Shown: positions 21,826 through 34,000 of the stretch, piece after piece | Layout: the number at the start of each line of letters is the position of its first letter | Position numbering within the stretch: the stretch's first letter is position 1 | From: Strongyloides papillosus | Taxonomy: Eukaryota > Nematoda > Chromadorea > Rhabditida > Strongyloididae | DNA: 64,000 bases | Direction of reading: 5' to 3' | Assembly (NCBI GenBank): GCA_005656395.1 | Contig: SRSI01000003.1 | Coordinates: 62,001 to 126,000, forward strand | Program-made: the position numbers and the translations under genes | Notes under the pieces: generated by a model | Databases searched by the model: none | Seen by the model: the letters and a program-made list of their open reading frames with translations, nothing else | Told to the model about the DNA's origin: nothing

Positions 21826-21969
21826 TTTTTACTATTTTAAACTTTTTTCTTGTCTTATTTATTAACGAAATAACTTTTTAGTTTATTAGCTATTTATTAT
21901 CATTTTATATGTTTATTGCCTATGACAATACTTTTAATTATTACTTAATTTCACGTATTTTCCTTATAG

Positions 21970-23121
<1,152 letters not shown>

Positions 23122-23277
23122 AAAAAATTGTTATTGTTTTGTTATATTTTTGTTATTGTATATTGTTTTACTAAAGATTGTTAACAGTTGTTTAATTTTA
23201 CATTTGGTTTGAATGACCATTACTTTATCTTATGTATATATTTATTAATTAATATAATATATCAATTATTTTCAAGT

Positions 23278-23700
23278 ATGGAAGTTTCTGACAATCCACG
23301 TATCCGACTAGATAGGCGTTTCGACTGGGTTGGTCCAGCAGACCGAATCTCTAGAATACGACCCATAAAACTTCGTATAGTGGATAATGAAACAGAATTA
23401 GAAAAAAAGTACAGATTAGATCGAGAAGAACTAAACGAATGGAATTCAAAATTTTGGGAAAACCACAACATTGCCTTCGAGAGGCGAAGAGATCAATTCA
23501 TAACTGATCGAAAAAAAGAACTGGGTAAATTAGGTAACGTTACTGCAAATGATATGTCAACATTCTATAAAGAATTTTTAAACGATGAGTATGCAGCATT
23601 AAGTCAATACAACAAGATATGGTATAAACGTAATTTTCAATTGCTGTGGCCGGCATTCAAGGTTAACATTATTAGATTATGTAGATTATTTAGAAAATAA
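23278..23700 (+). CDS. COA8: Cytochrome c oxidase assembly factor 8 (COA8/APOPT1)
   Basis: 140 residues from the ATG at 23278, chosen because TTATTTTCAAGT, an acceptor-like site, directly precedes it. The frame is open 30 codons further upstream (from 23188), but that stretch is AT-driven hydrophobic sequence. Family landmarks are FDWVGPADRISRIRPIK, LNEWNSKFWENHN, MSTFYKEFL and YNKIWYKRNF near the C-terminus. COA8 supports complex IV assembly in mitochondria. No clear targeting presequence is seen after this start, so an upstream exon or the in-frame extension could supply one. Confidence 0.85.
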   Translation: MEVSDNPRIRLDRRFDWVGPADRISRIRPIKLRIVDNETELEKKYRLDREELNEWNSKFWENHNIAFERRRDQFITDRKKELGKLGNVTANDMSTFYKEFLNDEYAALSQYNKIWYKRNFQLLWPAFKVNIIRLCRLFRK

Positions 23701-24035
23701 TTAAAAAAAAAAGTTGTTAAGGCATCAATTGACATATAGTTTTTTTTTCTTTTATAAATCCCTAATATTTTTTGTTATTTAATTTACACCAATTACTATT
23801 ATACGTGGTCACCATCCGTTCGCATATCTTCATCTCCATCCTTTCTTAACAACTTCTCCCTGTATTATTTCTACATTTTTTCAAGTGTCATTACTCATAA
23901 TTCCATCTTGTTTGTTTAAAATTTCATTGAAAAAGTGTTATATATAATGATACAACAAAAAATTCTTACTATATATGATATACATTCTTTTTAGTACATG
24001 GTTATTTCTAAAAGAGAATACCATATCGATGAGTT

Positions 24036-26445
24036 ATGAGTCTAACTTCTCTTAAATATGGATTACTAACATCGATTTTTATTTGTTTTGTCATTAATTT
24101 ATTTTTTATTTATTTTATTCAATCACCTAATAATGACTTGGATGATTTTAATAATGATTGGTGTTCTAATCTTAATAATTCACTCGCTAACAGTACACTT
24201 GAACGATTGAAAACTGAGACATGCAGGAGAAAGGTTTTTGATTTTATTTGCCGACAAAAAGTGCCTTCTATTATTCATAATTCTTGCCCATTTTTTGGTA
24301 ACTTTTTTTAATCTCTTTCACTAATTAATATTATCTCCAGATGCAACATTAAAAGGATCATATCTTGGCTGTTACAAAGATTCACGCAACAAACGGGTTC
24401 TTCCATCATATGATATTGTCCTTCCCAAAACAAATAGTCCAAAAAGATGTATAAACACTTGCCTCCAGGGAGGTTATGTATACGCTGGAGTTGAGTTCAA
24501 AAAAGAATGCTTCTGTGGAGATGAGATTGACTTCAACAATCCTTCATTGGAAAGGATACCTGATGCAGATTGCCAAAAATATTCTTGCCCTCATCCTAAT
24601 GAGAATTTTTTTTGTGGTGGTTTTGAAGCTATTGCTGTTTACACAACAGGGATGAAGAAACATAAACGGTCTTATCCTGTGTATATTGAGGATACAAATG
24701 ATAATAAAAATAGTGATGTTAAAATTTTATTTTTATTACAATTGAATGGAAGGAATGATAGACAAGTTAGGAGGATGCTTAAATCAGTTTATCGCCCAAA
24801 TCATTATTACATCGTACATGTTGATAAAAGACAAAAATACATGTATGAAAAAATGAAATTACTCGAAAAACTCCTACCTAATTTCATAGTCTCTGACAAG
24901 AGATGGAGTACCATTTGGGGTGGAACAAGTTTATTAACAATGTATCTGGAACTTGTTGGAAGTCAACTCACAAAAGATTGGGATTTCGTGATAAACATGA
25001 GTGAAAGCGACTTTCTTGTTATACCATTAGAGGAATTAGAAATCCAACTCTCTTCAAATAAAGGAATAAGTTTCATCAGCAGTCACGGAAGCAACTCAGG
25101 GAAATTTATTAGAAAACAAGGTTTCCACTATAAATTCATGGAATGCGAAGAAAGAATGTGGAGGATTGAGGAAAGAGATACATTCCCAGATAATTTATAC
25201 ATCGATGGTGGAAGTGATTGGATAGTGATACACCGAGATTTCATTTTATATGCCTTATCAAATGAGTCATTACCAAAAGATTTAAGAAACATCTTCCAAA
25301 CAGTTTTACTACCTCTAGAAAGTTTTTTCCATACTCTAGGATATAATTCAAGATTCTGCAATAAAATTAAATCCAGGAATTTAAGATTAACCTACTGGAA
25401 GAGGAAACAAGGATGCAGGTGTGCAAAATTGAAGAAAACCGTCGATTGGTGTGGATGTTCTCCACTAGTTTTTCGGGATACAGATACTAATTTCATCCAA
25501 TATTCAATGGTCAAACAGAAAGCAACATACTTTGCCAGGAAGTTTGATGATTTCGTTGATGTCAGGGCAATGCATTTTGCTGAGAAACAAGCTTTAAAAA
25601 ATAGACATAATATTAATGATATCATTCTCCAGGATCATCAAAGTTATAATAGTAGTTGGGTGAATTTGTATAGTGCTAATTGTGATGGAGAAAATGAACT
25701 TGTAAATACATGGGCTAACGTATTAATGGAAAGTGCTAATGAGTGTAAATTTATTAATGTAACAGATATTCACGCATTCAAAAAAGATTCACTAAGTGAA
25801 CCTAACCTCGTTATTACAATTACGGCAAAATGTTCAAACAAAATAACAAAACTTGAACTTCTCGTTACTTACCTCCAACAAAAAACATTAAATAATAACT
25901 TTATTATTGATAATTTCTTATTATTAAATGCTCAATTTGGTCTAAATTTAGATCTCAAAGAAGAAATATTCAGAGATACGACAAATCTCCTACCAAAAAC
26001 AGGGACAGCATACATTCTCATTACATGGGAAGATCAACTCAAAAACGTATCATATACAGATAGAAAATCAAGCCCACCAATATATTTAGAATGGTATGAT
26101 GGAAAAGAAACACTAATAGCATCTCAGAATGTCTCGTCCTATGACAGTATCTTCTACAATCAATACTCTCTACTAGAATTGGATACCCTACCAAACACCT
26201 CACCAGGTTCATGGAAACTAGTAATAAAAGATTCAATAAACGGTAAAACGGCAGGTACTATTTCTTTTCCAGTATTTGATCTCTCTGAAAATAATAATAA
26301 TCATTACCTAATAGAAAAATTTTACAAACCTCTTGATATTTGTTATGGTGAAGATTGCAAAAATTTCTCATGGAGTACGATTTTTCCAAATCCTAAAAGT
26401 GATATTAATATTGGCTATGATAAGAAACTTAACTGGATTGTGTAA
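24036..26445 (+). CDS. sqv-6: Peptide O-xylosyltransferase (SQV-6 type)
   Basis: Two exons, 24036-24297 and 24341-26445, with a 43-bp intron; 788 residues. It is a type II Golgi protein: signal anchor at about 7-28, stem, WSC domain (about 90-205, GSYLGCYKDS, VYAGVEFKKECFCG), GT14 glycosyltransferase domain (about 214-480, with WSTIWGG, INMSESDF and DWIVIHRDF) and a C-terminal xylosyltransferase domain. It transfers xylose to serine of proteoglycan cores and so starts chondroitin and heparan sulfate chains. Length and domain order match family members of about 800 residues. The WSC domain is characteristic of this family. Confidence 0.92.
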
Positions 26446-27333
26446 TAATTAGTTATTTAACGTTTAGTAATAAAATGTTTTATCGATAGGAAAATATTTT
26501 ACTTGGGAATTTCCGATAGTAAATATTTTTGTGATGTCGTTACACATATGTCGTTGTTTTATTTGATAATTGTAGTATGTGGTTCGAATAATTTGATTTG
26601 TACTTAAAATGTTTTTAAAGATACTTTTATGCTGTTAAATATCAGCCAATAATACTTTCTTTCCGTTTTAATGAAATTAAAACAACTTTTATTTACTTTA
26701 AAAAATCTAGATTTTAATTAATTGAATTACTATCAATCTTATCACTACTTTATTTGTATAAAACTTTTAAAAATATTGAAATTAAATCTTGATATTAAAG
26801 CAAATATTGTGGTTAAAAAGTCACTATTATGACAATCATTTTAATATACTTTTTATACCATTATATTTCGCTTAAGTTTAAAAGATTATTATGATTTCCT
26901 TGATAATAGTGTCAGATCAAGATTATTAGATCGTAATGATTTATAAGAAGTACAGATTAAATAAGAAAAAATAATAGAAACAAAGTCACTTCCTGTATAC
27001 TTTTTAAATATACTTTGTTTACATATTTTTTTGTTATAACTATCAAATTATTACTTAGATTGATTAATTGTTAAATAATTAGTTCATTCCGGCGTTTAAA
27101 AAATATTTCTATCCTTAAAATATTTAAATTTCCCATAGTCTTAAGATATTGTTCTAGTAATAATAGTGATAATATTTATATATAACTAAAACTTATATAT
27201 ACTATGACAAATAACCAAACTACATACGAGTGAATAGTATAAAGATGCATTATTAAAATATAATAACAATATATTCAATTTCAGGTGGTCAAAAGTTCTA
27301 TAAATAATCAATTTTTTCTATTATATATTTGTA
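26446..27333. other. Intergenic, AT-rich
   Basis: 888 bp with no supported ORF. An acceptor-like ATTTCAG ends at 27284, 49 bases before the next ATG. Confidence 0.5.
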
Positions 27334-28161
27334 ATGGATGATATATTACTGCATTTGGAGCAGAAATTAACAACTGAAGATGGTTATGAATTATATCCAT
27401 TTAGAGTAAGTCAAATAATAATAAATTTTTACTGTTTTTTCAAGTTCGGACATTATAATAACTTTATCAATGATGAATTCAAAATAGATGAAGATGAAAA
27501 TTCATTCTGTGTTCTTGTAATAAGTACTCCTAAATGGTTCACAAACGCTTATGCCAAATTCCTCAAGAAATCCGTAGAAGAAAGAAAAATAAAAAACTAC
27601 GATGAATTCCAGGAAAAGATGCCAAATCCGATATCTGAATGTGTTAGCAATGACATAGATAAAGCAACAAAAGCATTCATTGATTATGATCTCCAGATAT
27701 ACTATGATCACTCAATGCACCCATGGAAGAGAAAGCCTTATATTATTATGGCATCTGCAGGTCATGCAGCAGGAGCGGCATATTATTACAATAAGGAACT
27801 ATGTCCAGATTTGGTGCCAAATGATGAGGAACGTGTCAATTCAGGGAGAAAGAAATTAATCGGAATCGCAATGCACAGCAAATATGGAGGAAATTTCGCT
27901 TTTCGTGCTGTTCTAATCTTCAGAAATCTGCTGGTTCCAGACTTGACTCCATCAATACCAACTAAAGCCTTAAAAGATAAAGAAACAATTGCCAATTTAA
28001 TCATGAGCTTCAATGACCATTGGATGACTGGGGAATACAGAAACATAGGTGAAAACGACAATTTCAAGTACCATGACAAGTACAGTCAACTCCAGCTAGA
28101 ATACTTCAATTCCCCACCCCAAAAAAGATGGGAAATAATACAAAAATTAACTCAAATATAA
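27334..28161 (+). CDS. MMACHC: Cyanocobalamin reductase/alkylcobalamin dealkylase (MMACHC, cblC)
   Basis: 275 residues, single exon. Family landmarks are ELYPFRVSQ, CVLVISTPKWF, YDHSMHPWKRKPYIIMAS, GHAAGAAYYY, GIAMHSKYGGNFAFRAV, VPDLTPSIP and FNDHWMTGEYR, followed by YFNSPPQKRWE. MMACHC removes the upper axial ligand of incoming vitamin B12 in the cytosol, which allows formation of methyl- and adenosylcobalamin. The GHAAGAAYYY segment lines the cobalamin-binding cleft in known homologues. The proline-rich tail of the mammalian protein is missing, as expected for an invertebrate form. Real gene with good confidence. Confidence 0.92.
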   Translation: MDDILLHLEQKLTTEDGYELYPFRVSQIIINFYCFFKFGHYNNFINDEFKIDEDENSFCVLVISTPKWFTNAYAKFLKKSVEERKIKNYDEFQEKMPNPISECVSNDIDKATKAFIDYDLQIYYDHSMHPWKRKPYIIMASAGHAAGAAYYYNKELCPDLVPNDEERVNSGRKKLIGIAMHSKYGGNFAFRAVLIFRNLLVPDLTPSIPTKALKDKETIANLIMSFNDHWMTGEYRNIGENDNFKYHDKYSQLQLEYFNSPPQKRWEIIQKLTQI

Positions 28162-28271
28162 TAATAAAATCTCACAAAAATTTATAGTTATAATTTATTG
28201 TAAATTTTCCCTTGTACTTAGTACAATATTTAGAGATTCAACATAGATACTAATGTTTTCAAACTAATAAA

Positions 28272-28712
28272 TTACAACTCACGTGAATTAGTATGTTTAG
28301 TTTTTTCAATAACAACTTTGCCTGTCTTTTCTATGATCTTTGCAGCTTTCTTGGCTCCGTCAATTATCTTTTTGGATGCTTTTTCAGAGATTGTATCGAT
28401 GGAATCATCGGCGCCGGTTATGTCGTCATTGTAGTTTAGGACTTTGTATTTTATGAAATCCAAAGATTTTAGGCCAATCGATTCGAGGGTGTAGAAAGCG
28501 TTTAGTGCTCCGTCAAAAATTTTTTCTGGTATAGATTTACTGACAATGTCTTTACTATCAGTAGAATGTTTAACAGTTGTTCTAGACGGGTCATCATTGT
28601 CATCTGATTTAATACTTGTGATTAAGAGTATAAAAAAGAGTAATGATAACTAACATAAATTATATTATTTGATAATTTATTAATAAAAACTTACCAATTT
28701 TAATTTTAACAT
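28272..28712 (-). CDS. Small secreted helical protein of unknown function
   Basis: Two exons on the minus strand, 28712-28695 and 28649-28272, with a 45-bp intron (28650-28694); 131 residues. It begins with a clear signal peptide (MLKLKLLSLLFFILL, ending near SIKS). The mature part is acidic, then has an amphipathic Ala/Lys-rich helix (SEKASKKIIDGAKKAAKII) and a basic tail. There are no cysteines. I recognise no family. It converges with the MMACHC gene, about 110 bp between stops. Confidence 0.7.
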
Positions 28713-29209
28713 TTCACGAAATGACCTTATAACTATATTTCTTTGTAACTTTTTAAGCGAAGTAAGAGCCTTTAAATTGAAAGAATATAAAAAAATGTTA
28801 CTAGTGATAAGTGTCTATAAATTGTTCTTCATTTATATAAAAAAGTATACCTATTTTAGCCTTGTATGTTTTTTAATACGAAAGATCACGTGTATAAATG
28901 TAACTATAACAAAACGTATTAGCAGCTATCTGTCCTTATGCTCTTATGCAAATATGTAAACTTCTATCATTTATGTAGTTATACAATATAGCTTATCAGA
29001 AGAAACTTTCTAAAATATGCATAATTCCAAATGTTAAAATGATATACTAACACCATCCTACTTATACTAAATGAATTTCGTTTATAAATACACTTTATAG
29101 TTAAATTTCAAAAGAGTCATCTTATATAAACATAAAAAAATTAAGTGTAATATTTGAATATACACATGTTTTGTCTTTGGTTCTGACATAAGCTCTACAT
29201 TTCATATTA
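28713..29209. other. Divergent intergenic region
   Basis: 497 bp between divergent genes (minus-strand secreted protein, plus-strand SERAC1). AT-rich; presumably holds both promoters. No motif could be assigned. Confidence 0.45.
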
Positions 29210-31028
29210 ATGTTCAATATTTTTAAAAGTAATTCTAAAAAATTGGGCATAGTAACAGTTGCTTTGAGTTCCGCTTTTGGGTGAGTTGAAGTTATGTAGA
29301 AATAATCCATGGAATATTTAGGATACCATACATTATTCAAAATAACGATGAAATACTAAAAAAATCTAAGGTTCACTTGGAAAAAATTTCTTTTGAAAGA
29401 AATGTGTCGTCAATCGAGGAGGCTCTCAAAAATATCCCAAACAAGTACCGAAGCAAAGAAGCAATAAACTATCTAGAGTTTTTCTTTCCCGATAAATTAA
29501 CATCAAACGACAGTATAGAATTAATTAACGCAATAGACAACACATCATTATGTTTATTGGCATTATCAAAATCGAAATTAGTTCATCATCACAAGATAAC
29601 AATTGATTCATTGAGACAGATGAATGAAGTGGAAAATGACAAAGATTTAGACAAGGAGTATGATAGCACTTTACTTGTAAAACGGTTAAACAGAATATTC
29701 GAAGCTGAAAGTGGATATTTTAAAGATTTGCATTTAATAGGTTTAAAAGTTTGTGAATCAAATTATTTGGATTGCCTTGATAAGCAACAAACTAAGACAT
29801 ATATGATCAAAACTAAACATGTCATAAATGCACTGATAAGAGGAGTCATGGCAACTGAAGCAGGTAATTGTAGAAAATATGCCAACAAAGAATTACTAGA
29901 CATTTTATTCTTCATTTTTATAAATAACAGAAATAATTTAGTAAACAATGTAATAGTAGATAGCAAAATAGAATCGAGGAAAATATGCTCATTAATTATT
30001 AAAATCCTCTCAAATATTGCAAAAAATGATAAAGATTGTGGTGATTTAATCGTAAATAGTGAATGGTTTATGTTTCTTAGTAAAATGATTACCGAACCTA
30101 TATCTGATGAAGAAATTTACTGGTCCAGAAAGGTATTTCACAATATCTTATATTCGTACAAGTATGAAACTACACCTATACCGTGTGATATGGTTGAGAT
30201 TTACTCTCCACCAAATGATGTTGAACCTGTCATTGATGTTGTCTTCATTCATGGATTAAGAGGTGGTGGTTTACTTACCTGGAGATCCCATGATTCTTTG
30301 AATGGGGATACCAAAACTAAATGTTGGCCTGCTGATTGGTTACTTCCCGAGATAAATATCCCTACTCGTGGTATTGCTACAGATTACCTTTCTTCTTTTT
30401 GGTATCAAAAAGTGAATGCTAGTGATGTAACCAAATTGGTAACTAATCTTGAGAGGCAATTTCATGAAGCTGGTATAGGAAAACGTCCTGTAATATTTAT
30501 AGCACATAGTCTCGGTGGAATATTGTTGAAACAAATTTTAATAAGTATGTTAATTGTTTTTTTGTATTTATAATATTTTCTAGACAACCCGGAAATAAGG
30601 AAAAAAACACTTTCTGTACTATTCATGGCTGTACCCCATCGGGGAAGTCCATTATCTAAATTCTTTGGCAGATTACCATTAACATCGAATGAGGTGAAAT
30701 TTTTGAAACCTTACAGTGAAGCCATTTCTAAGGTAAACTTAATAACAACTTTATTTATTAACTACTTTTTAAGGTGCACAAAGATTTCTTAAATATACGT
30801 GGAGATATACCCATCTTCATGAGTTTGTCAGAAACCAAAAAAGATATAGCCATGGTCTCTCACATGGTACCAGCAGAATCAGCCTACTTCGAGAAAGGAC
30901 CCTTCTACCACACAGACAAAAGCCATATAGACATCACAAAACCAAAAGACAAAAACGACATGGTCTACGTCCTAGTCAAAAAGTTTATTACAGATTCACT
31001 AATCAATTTTAAAAAATTAACTTATTAA
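29210..31028 (+). CDS. SERAC1: SERAC1-like serine hydrolase
   Basis: Four exons: 29210-29280, 29322-30544, 30584-30732 and 30774-31028, with introns of 39-41 bp; 565 residues. The first exon supplies an ATG and a hydrophobic segment (KLGIVTVALSSAFG, about 12-30). The long exon by itself lacks an ATG start. A helical middle part is followed by an alpha/beta hydrolase domain: VVFIHGLRGGGLLTW, KCWPADWL, the nucleophile elbow AHSLGG, then AVPHRGSPLS, and a C-terminal SHMVPAESAYF with a downstream His in KSHIDITKPKD. SERAC1 acts at mitochondria-ER contacts in phosphatidylglycerol remodelling. Family call is firm; exon borders are inferred. Confidence 0.87.
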
Positions 31029-31057
31029 ACGATAAAAAAATTAAATACAATAAAAGA

Positions 31058-34000
31058 TTAATTGTCAATTCCGGACTTAAATTTACATGCTCCACGACCT
31101 CTAACTTTTTTTGTCGCTGGTTCATCATCCTTCTTGTCATCTTTCTCCTCCCCGATTTTACGCTTATTTACATTATCATTTTCAGGATTAACAAATGTTC
31201 TTACGCAGTGTTCAAAATCGAAATCAAGTTCTTCACCCTGCTTATTGAATATGTTTAAACCTTCGCGTATTATTGTTTTGTCTCTCCTCCATACGTCGTT
31301 GTTCATTTCATCGTTCTTTTCACGGGAGAATGAGATTTTTGTGTCGCCTTCGGTGCCGATTTTGGTTATTCTTGAGAAGATATCGTTACTTGGGATTACC
31401 TTTTTCCTGGAACTTTTCCATATTTCAAGCTTGTTTTCTCTGGCTTCTTTGAAATCGAGATCACTGGCAAATGTACATAGGACGAGGACTTTGTTTGTGG
31501 TATGCTTGGTGACTCTCCAGGCTCCTTCAGGGATGCCGACCCTGTCGACATCGACCTCAACAAAGTCGTCTTCTTTATTATGCCTTTTAATTAATTTTGG
31601 ATCTAAAATAATGTTAAACATTTTTATTTACTATTTTAAAAATTTTTGTTTCAAAATTCCAACCCCCAAACCCCTACAACAGCCTCAAATAAAACAAAAA
31701 CCGATTAAAAATTTATTGTTTACTTTAATTGAAGTTAATTACAAAATCGAAGGTACCAACACCCATTAAATGAAATCACCTATAAAAATTTAATGATATA
31801 ATTCACCTAATCATTTTGTTACTCCATCATTTTCAAAAATAAAAACAACTAACTACTACAATTTCCTTATTATCTAATACCAAAAAAATCTCCCTACCAA
31901 ATATTCCTACTCATATTATATTCACTAATAAATATGTTAAAAAATAAACTTCAAATTTCAATTATCATATACAGTAAAATTTAAATTTCTTTAAATATAA
32001 AAATTATATAATATTGGAAACTGGTTTTTAATGATAGTTAAAATTGAATATTCTCGATCGTGTAATTATTGTATGTGTATTGAGGAAAACACATCATTGA
32101 GATGTGAGTTGTAATTGTAAATTAATATTTTTTTTATTTACAAAATGGTACTTCTTTTGTGTTTTTACATATAAATTGACTTCTCAAACTTTACATTAGT
32201 TCTAATCGTAAAATTGTGCTTTTTTAGTATAATCAAATTTTAGAAAAAATTTACCATTTTTTTTGCATGTCACTATAACAACTGGATCTCCTTTATTATT
32301 AATAATCATTCCTTCCTCCTCATCTTCCTCAATATCATCATCGATGACTTTATACTTTATTCTCCGAAGTGGCTTTGAAACATCAAGTAAAGCTGCTGCA
32401 CAGATAATTGGGCTTTCCAAATGTATGATTGCAGAAAAACTGTTAACTAACCTAATCTCTAAAGGATTATACTTTCCAAAGATGCTGAAAAAAATTTATT
32501 ATTTTGGAGATAAAACGAAATTTAACAATATCTTTTCTAAAAAATAGATGTATAATTTAATATTTTTAAAGCCATCATGATTAGGTTACCCTTTGTGTTG
32601 TGTAGATTTTTCTACTTATCTATTTTACAGAAAGTTATTTAAGGATTGTTTTTATTACTACTTGTCAACAAAAACATATTAGATTTATGGATAAATCTGA
32701 TAAAAACATATTATATATATACCATGAAATTAAATGGATTGTTTTAAGTGTATTCTTATCAGGAATGAAATCGCAAAATTTGAAACTAAATGGTCACCCA
32801 TGAGATTAATTTTAAAACTTTCTTAGAGGCCTATGCAACTTAAGAAAAGATTAAAAAAAAAGATGGTTTAGTGTTAAAAATCATTTAAATAAAAATCTTT
32901 AATTTGTATCAAGAATGTATATTTATCAAAATTCCCCAATCTCCATAAATTTCCTAGATAAAAAACAATCTCCAAATATTTGATTCTATATACTATTTAA
33001 AAGTAACAATTAAAATGATTTATAGAAATGCAGTAAAATTTATCATTGACTTGGGTAATCTAATTTATTTTTTCGAAATAAACAAATACCCATTTCACAT
33101 TATTTTTAACAATCCAATTACTACGATGTTCCCAATATTCTAATTAAAAAAATACTCCTATCACCAAGACAAGTTACTTATAATAGATTATTTCAAAATC
33201 ACTCAATAAAATATAAATTAATATTTTTATTATAAAACTAGATCTTTCAAATAAAAGAAAAATTCTCTTATAACATTTTTTGAAAAAAATACTTACCGCA
33301 TTGCACTAGTTATTGTTACATTGTCAGTAGACCTCAACAATATGCAGCGATAATCGTGTAAATTTTGAGTTGGATCCAAACATAATTCATCCAATAATCG
33401 ACTTATATCCTGTTCTGAAACCTTAAAAAGATAAAATGAGAAATTAATCTCTATTATGTGTTAGATTGAACAAACATTTTGCCAGGCGTTCTTTTCTTCC
33501 TGTTCACGTTCTATTCCGAAAATCTTTTTGATCTAAAAAAGAAATTTTAACATGATTATAATAATTAAAATTTATAAAATTTAGGATTTTCTTACAAACA
33601 TTAAAATAATTCTCTTCCTTCAAATATCATATTTAGGATTAGGATAATATAAATAGAAATATAATATCAAAAAAGAAAATATTACACACCGGAAGCTCTT
33701 GCTCACCTTCATATACAATCTGAGGTTGAGTCTAAAAGTCTCCGATGGTAATATCTCTTTTCAATCACATAGTTCCATAATACTTATATTACACACATAG
33801 AGGAAAGACTTTAATAAAAATATATTTCCTCCTAAATGAATATATAAAAATAAATTAGGAAAGAAAGTTTTTTATTCTTATATATACAATGAATAAATAA
33901 CACTACAATTGTAAAACTTAAGGGGTTGAAGTTACTAGAATTCTTAAATATAAATAAAAAAATACTCTATCTCAAATGTATACGTTAATTCCGTGAAAGT

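Noticed and set aside
26575..26600. GGTTCGAAT, resembling a tRNA T-loop
   Set aside because: No acceptor stem, anticodon arm or A box can be placed around it.
31062..31769. 235-codon plus-strand frame, Ser/Phe-rich
   Set aside because: Exactly antisense to the last exon of the minus-strand gene; the Ser-rich content comes from its acidic/lysine codons read backwards.
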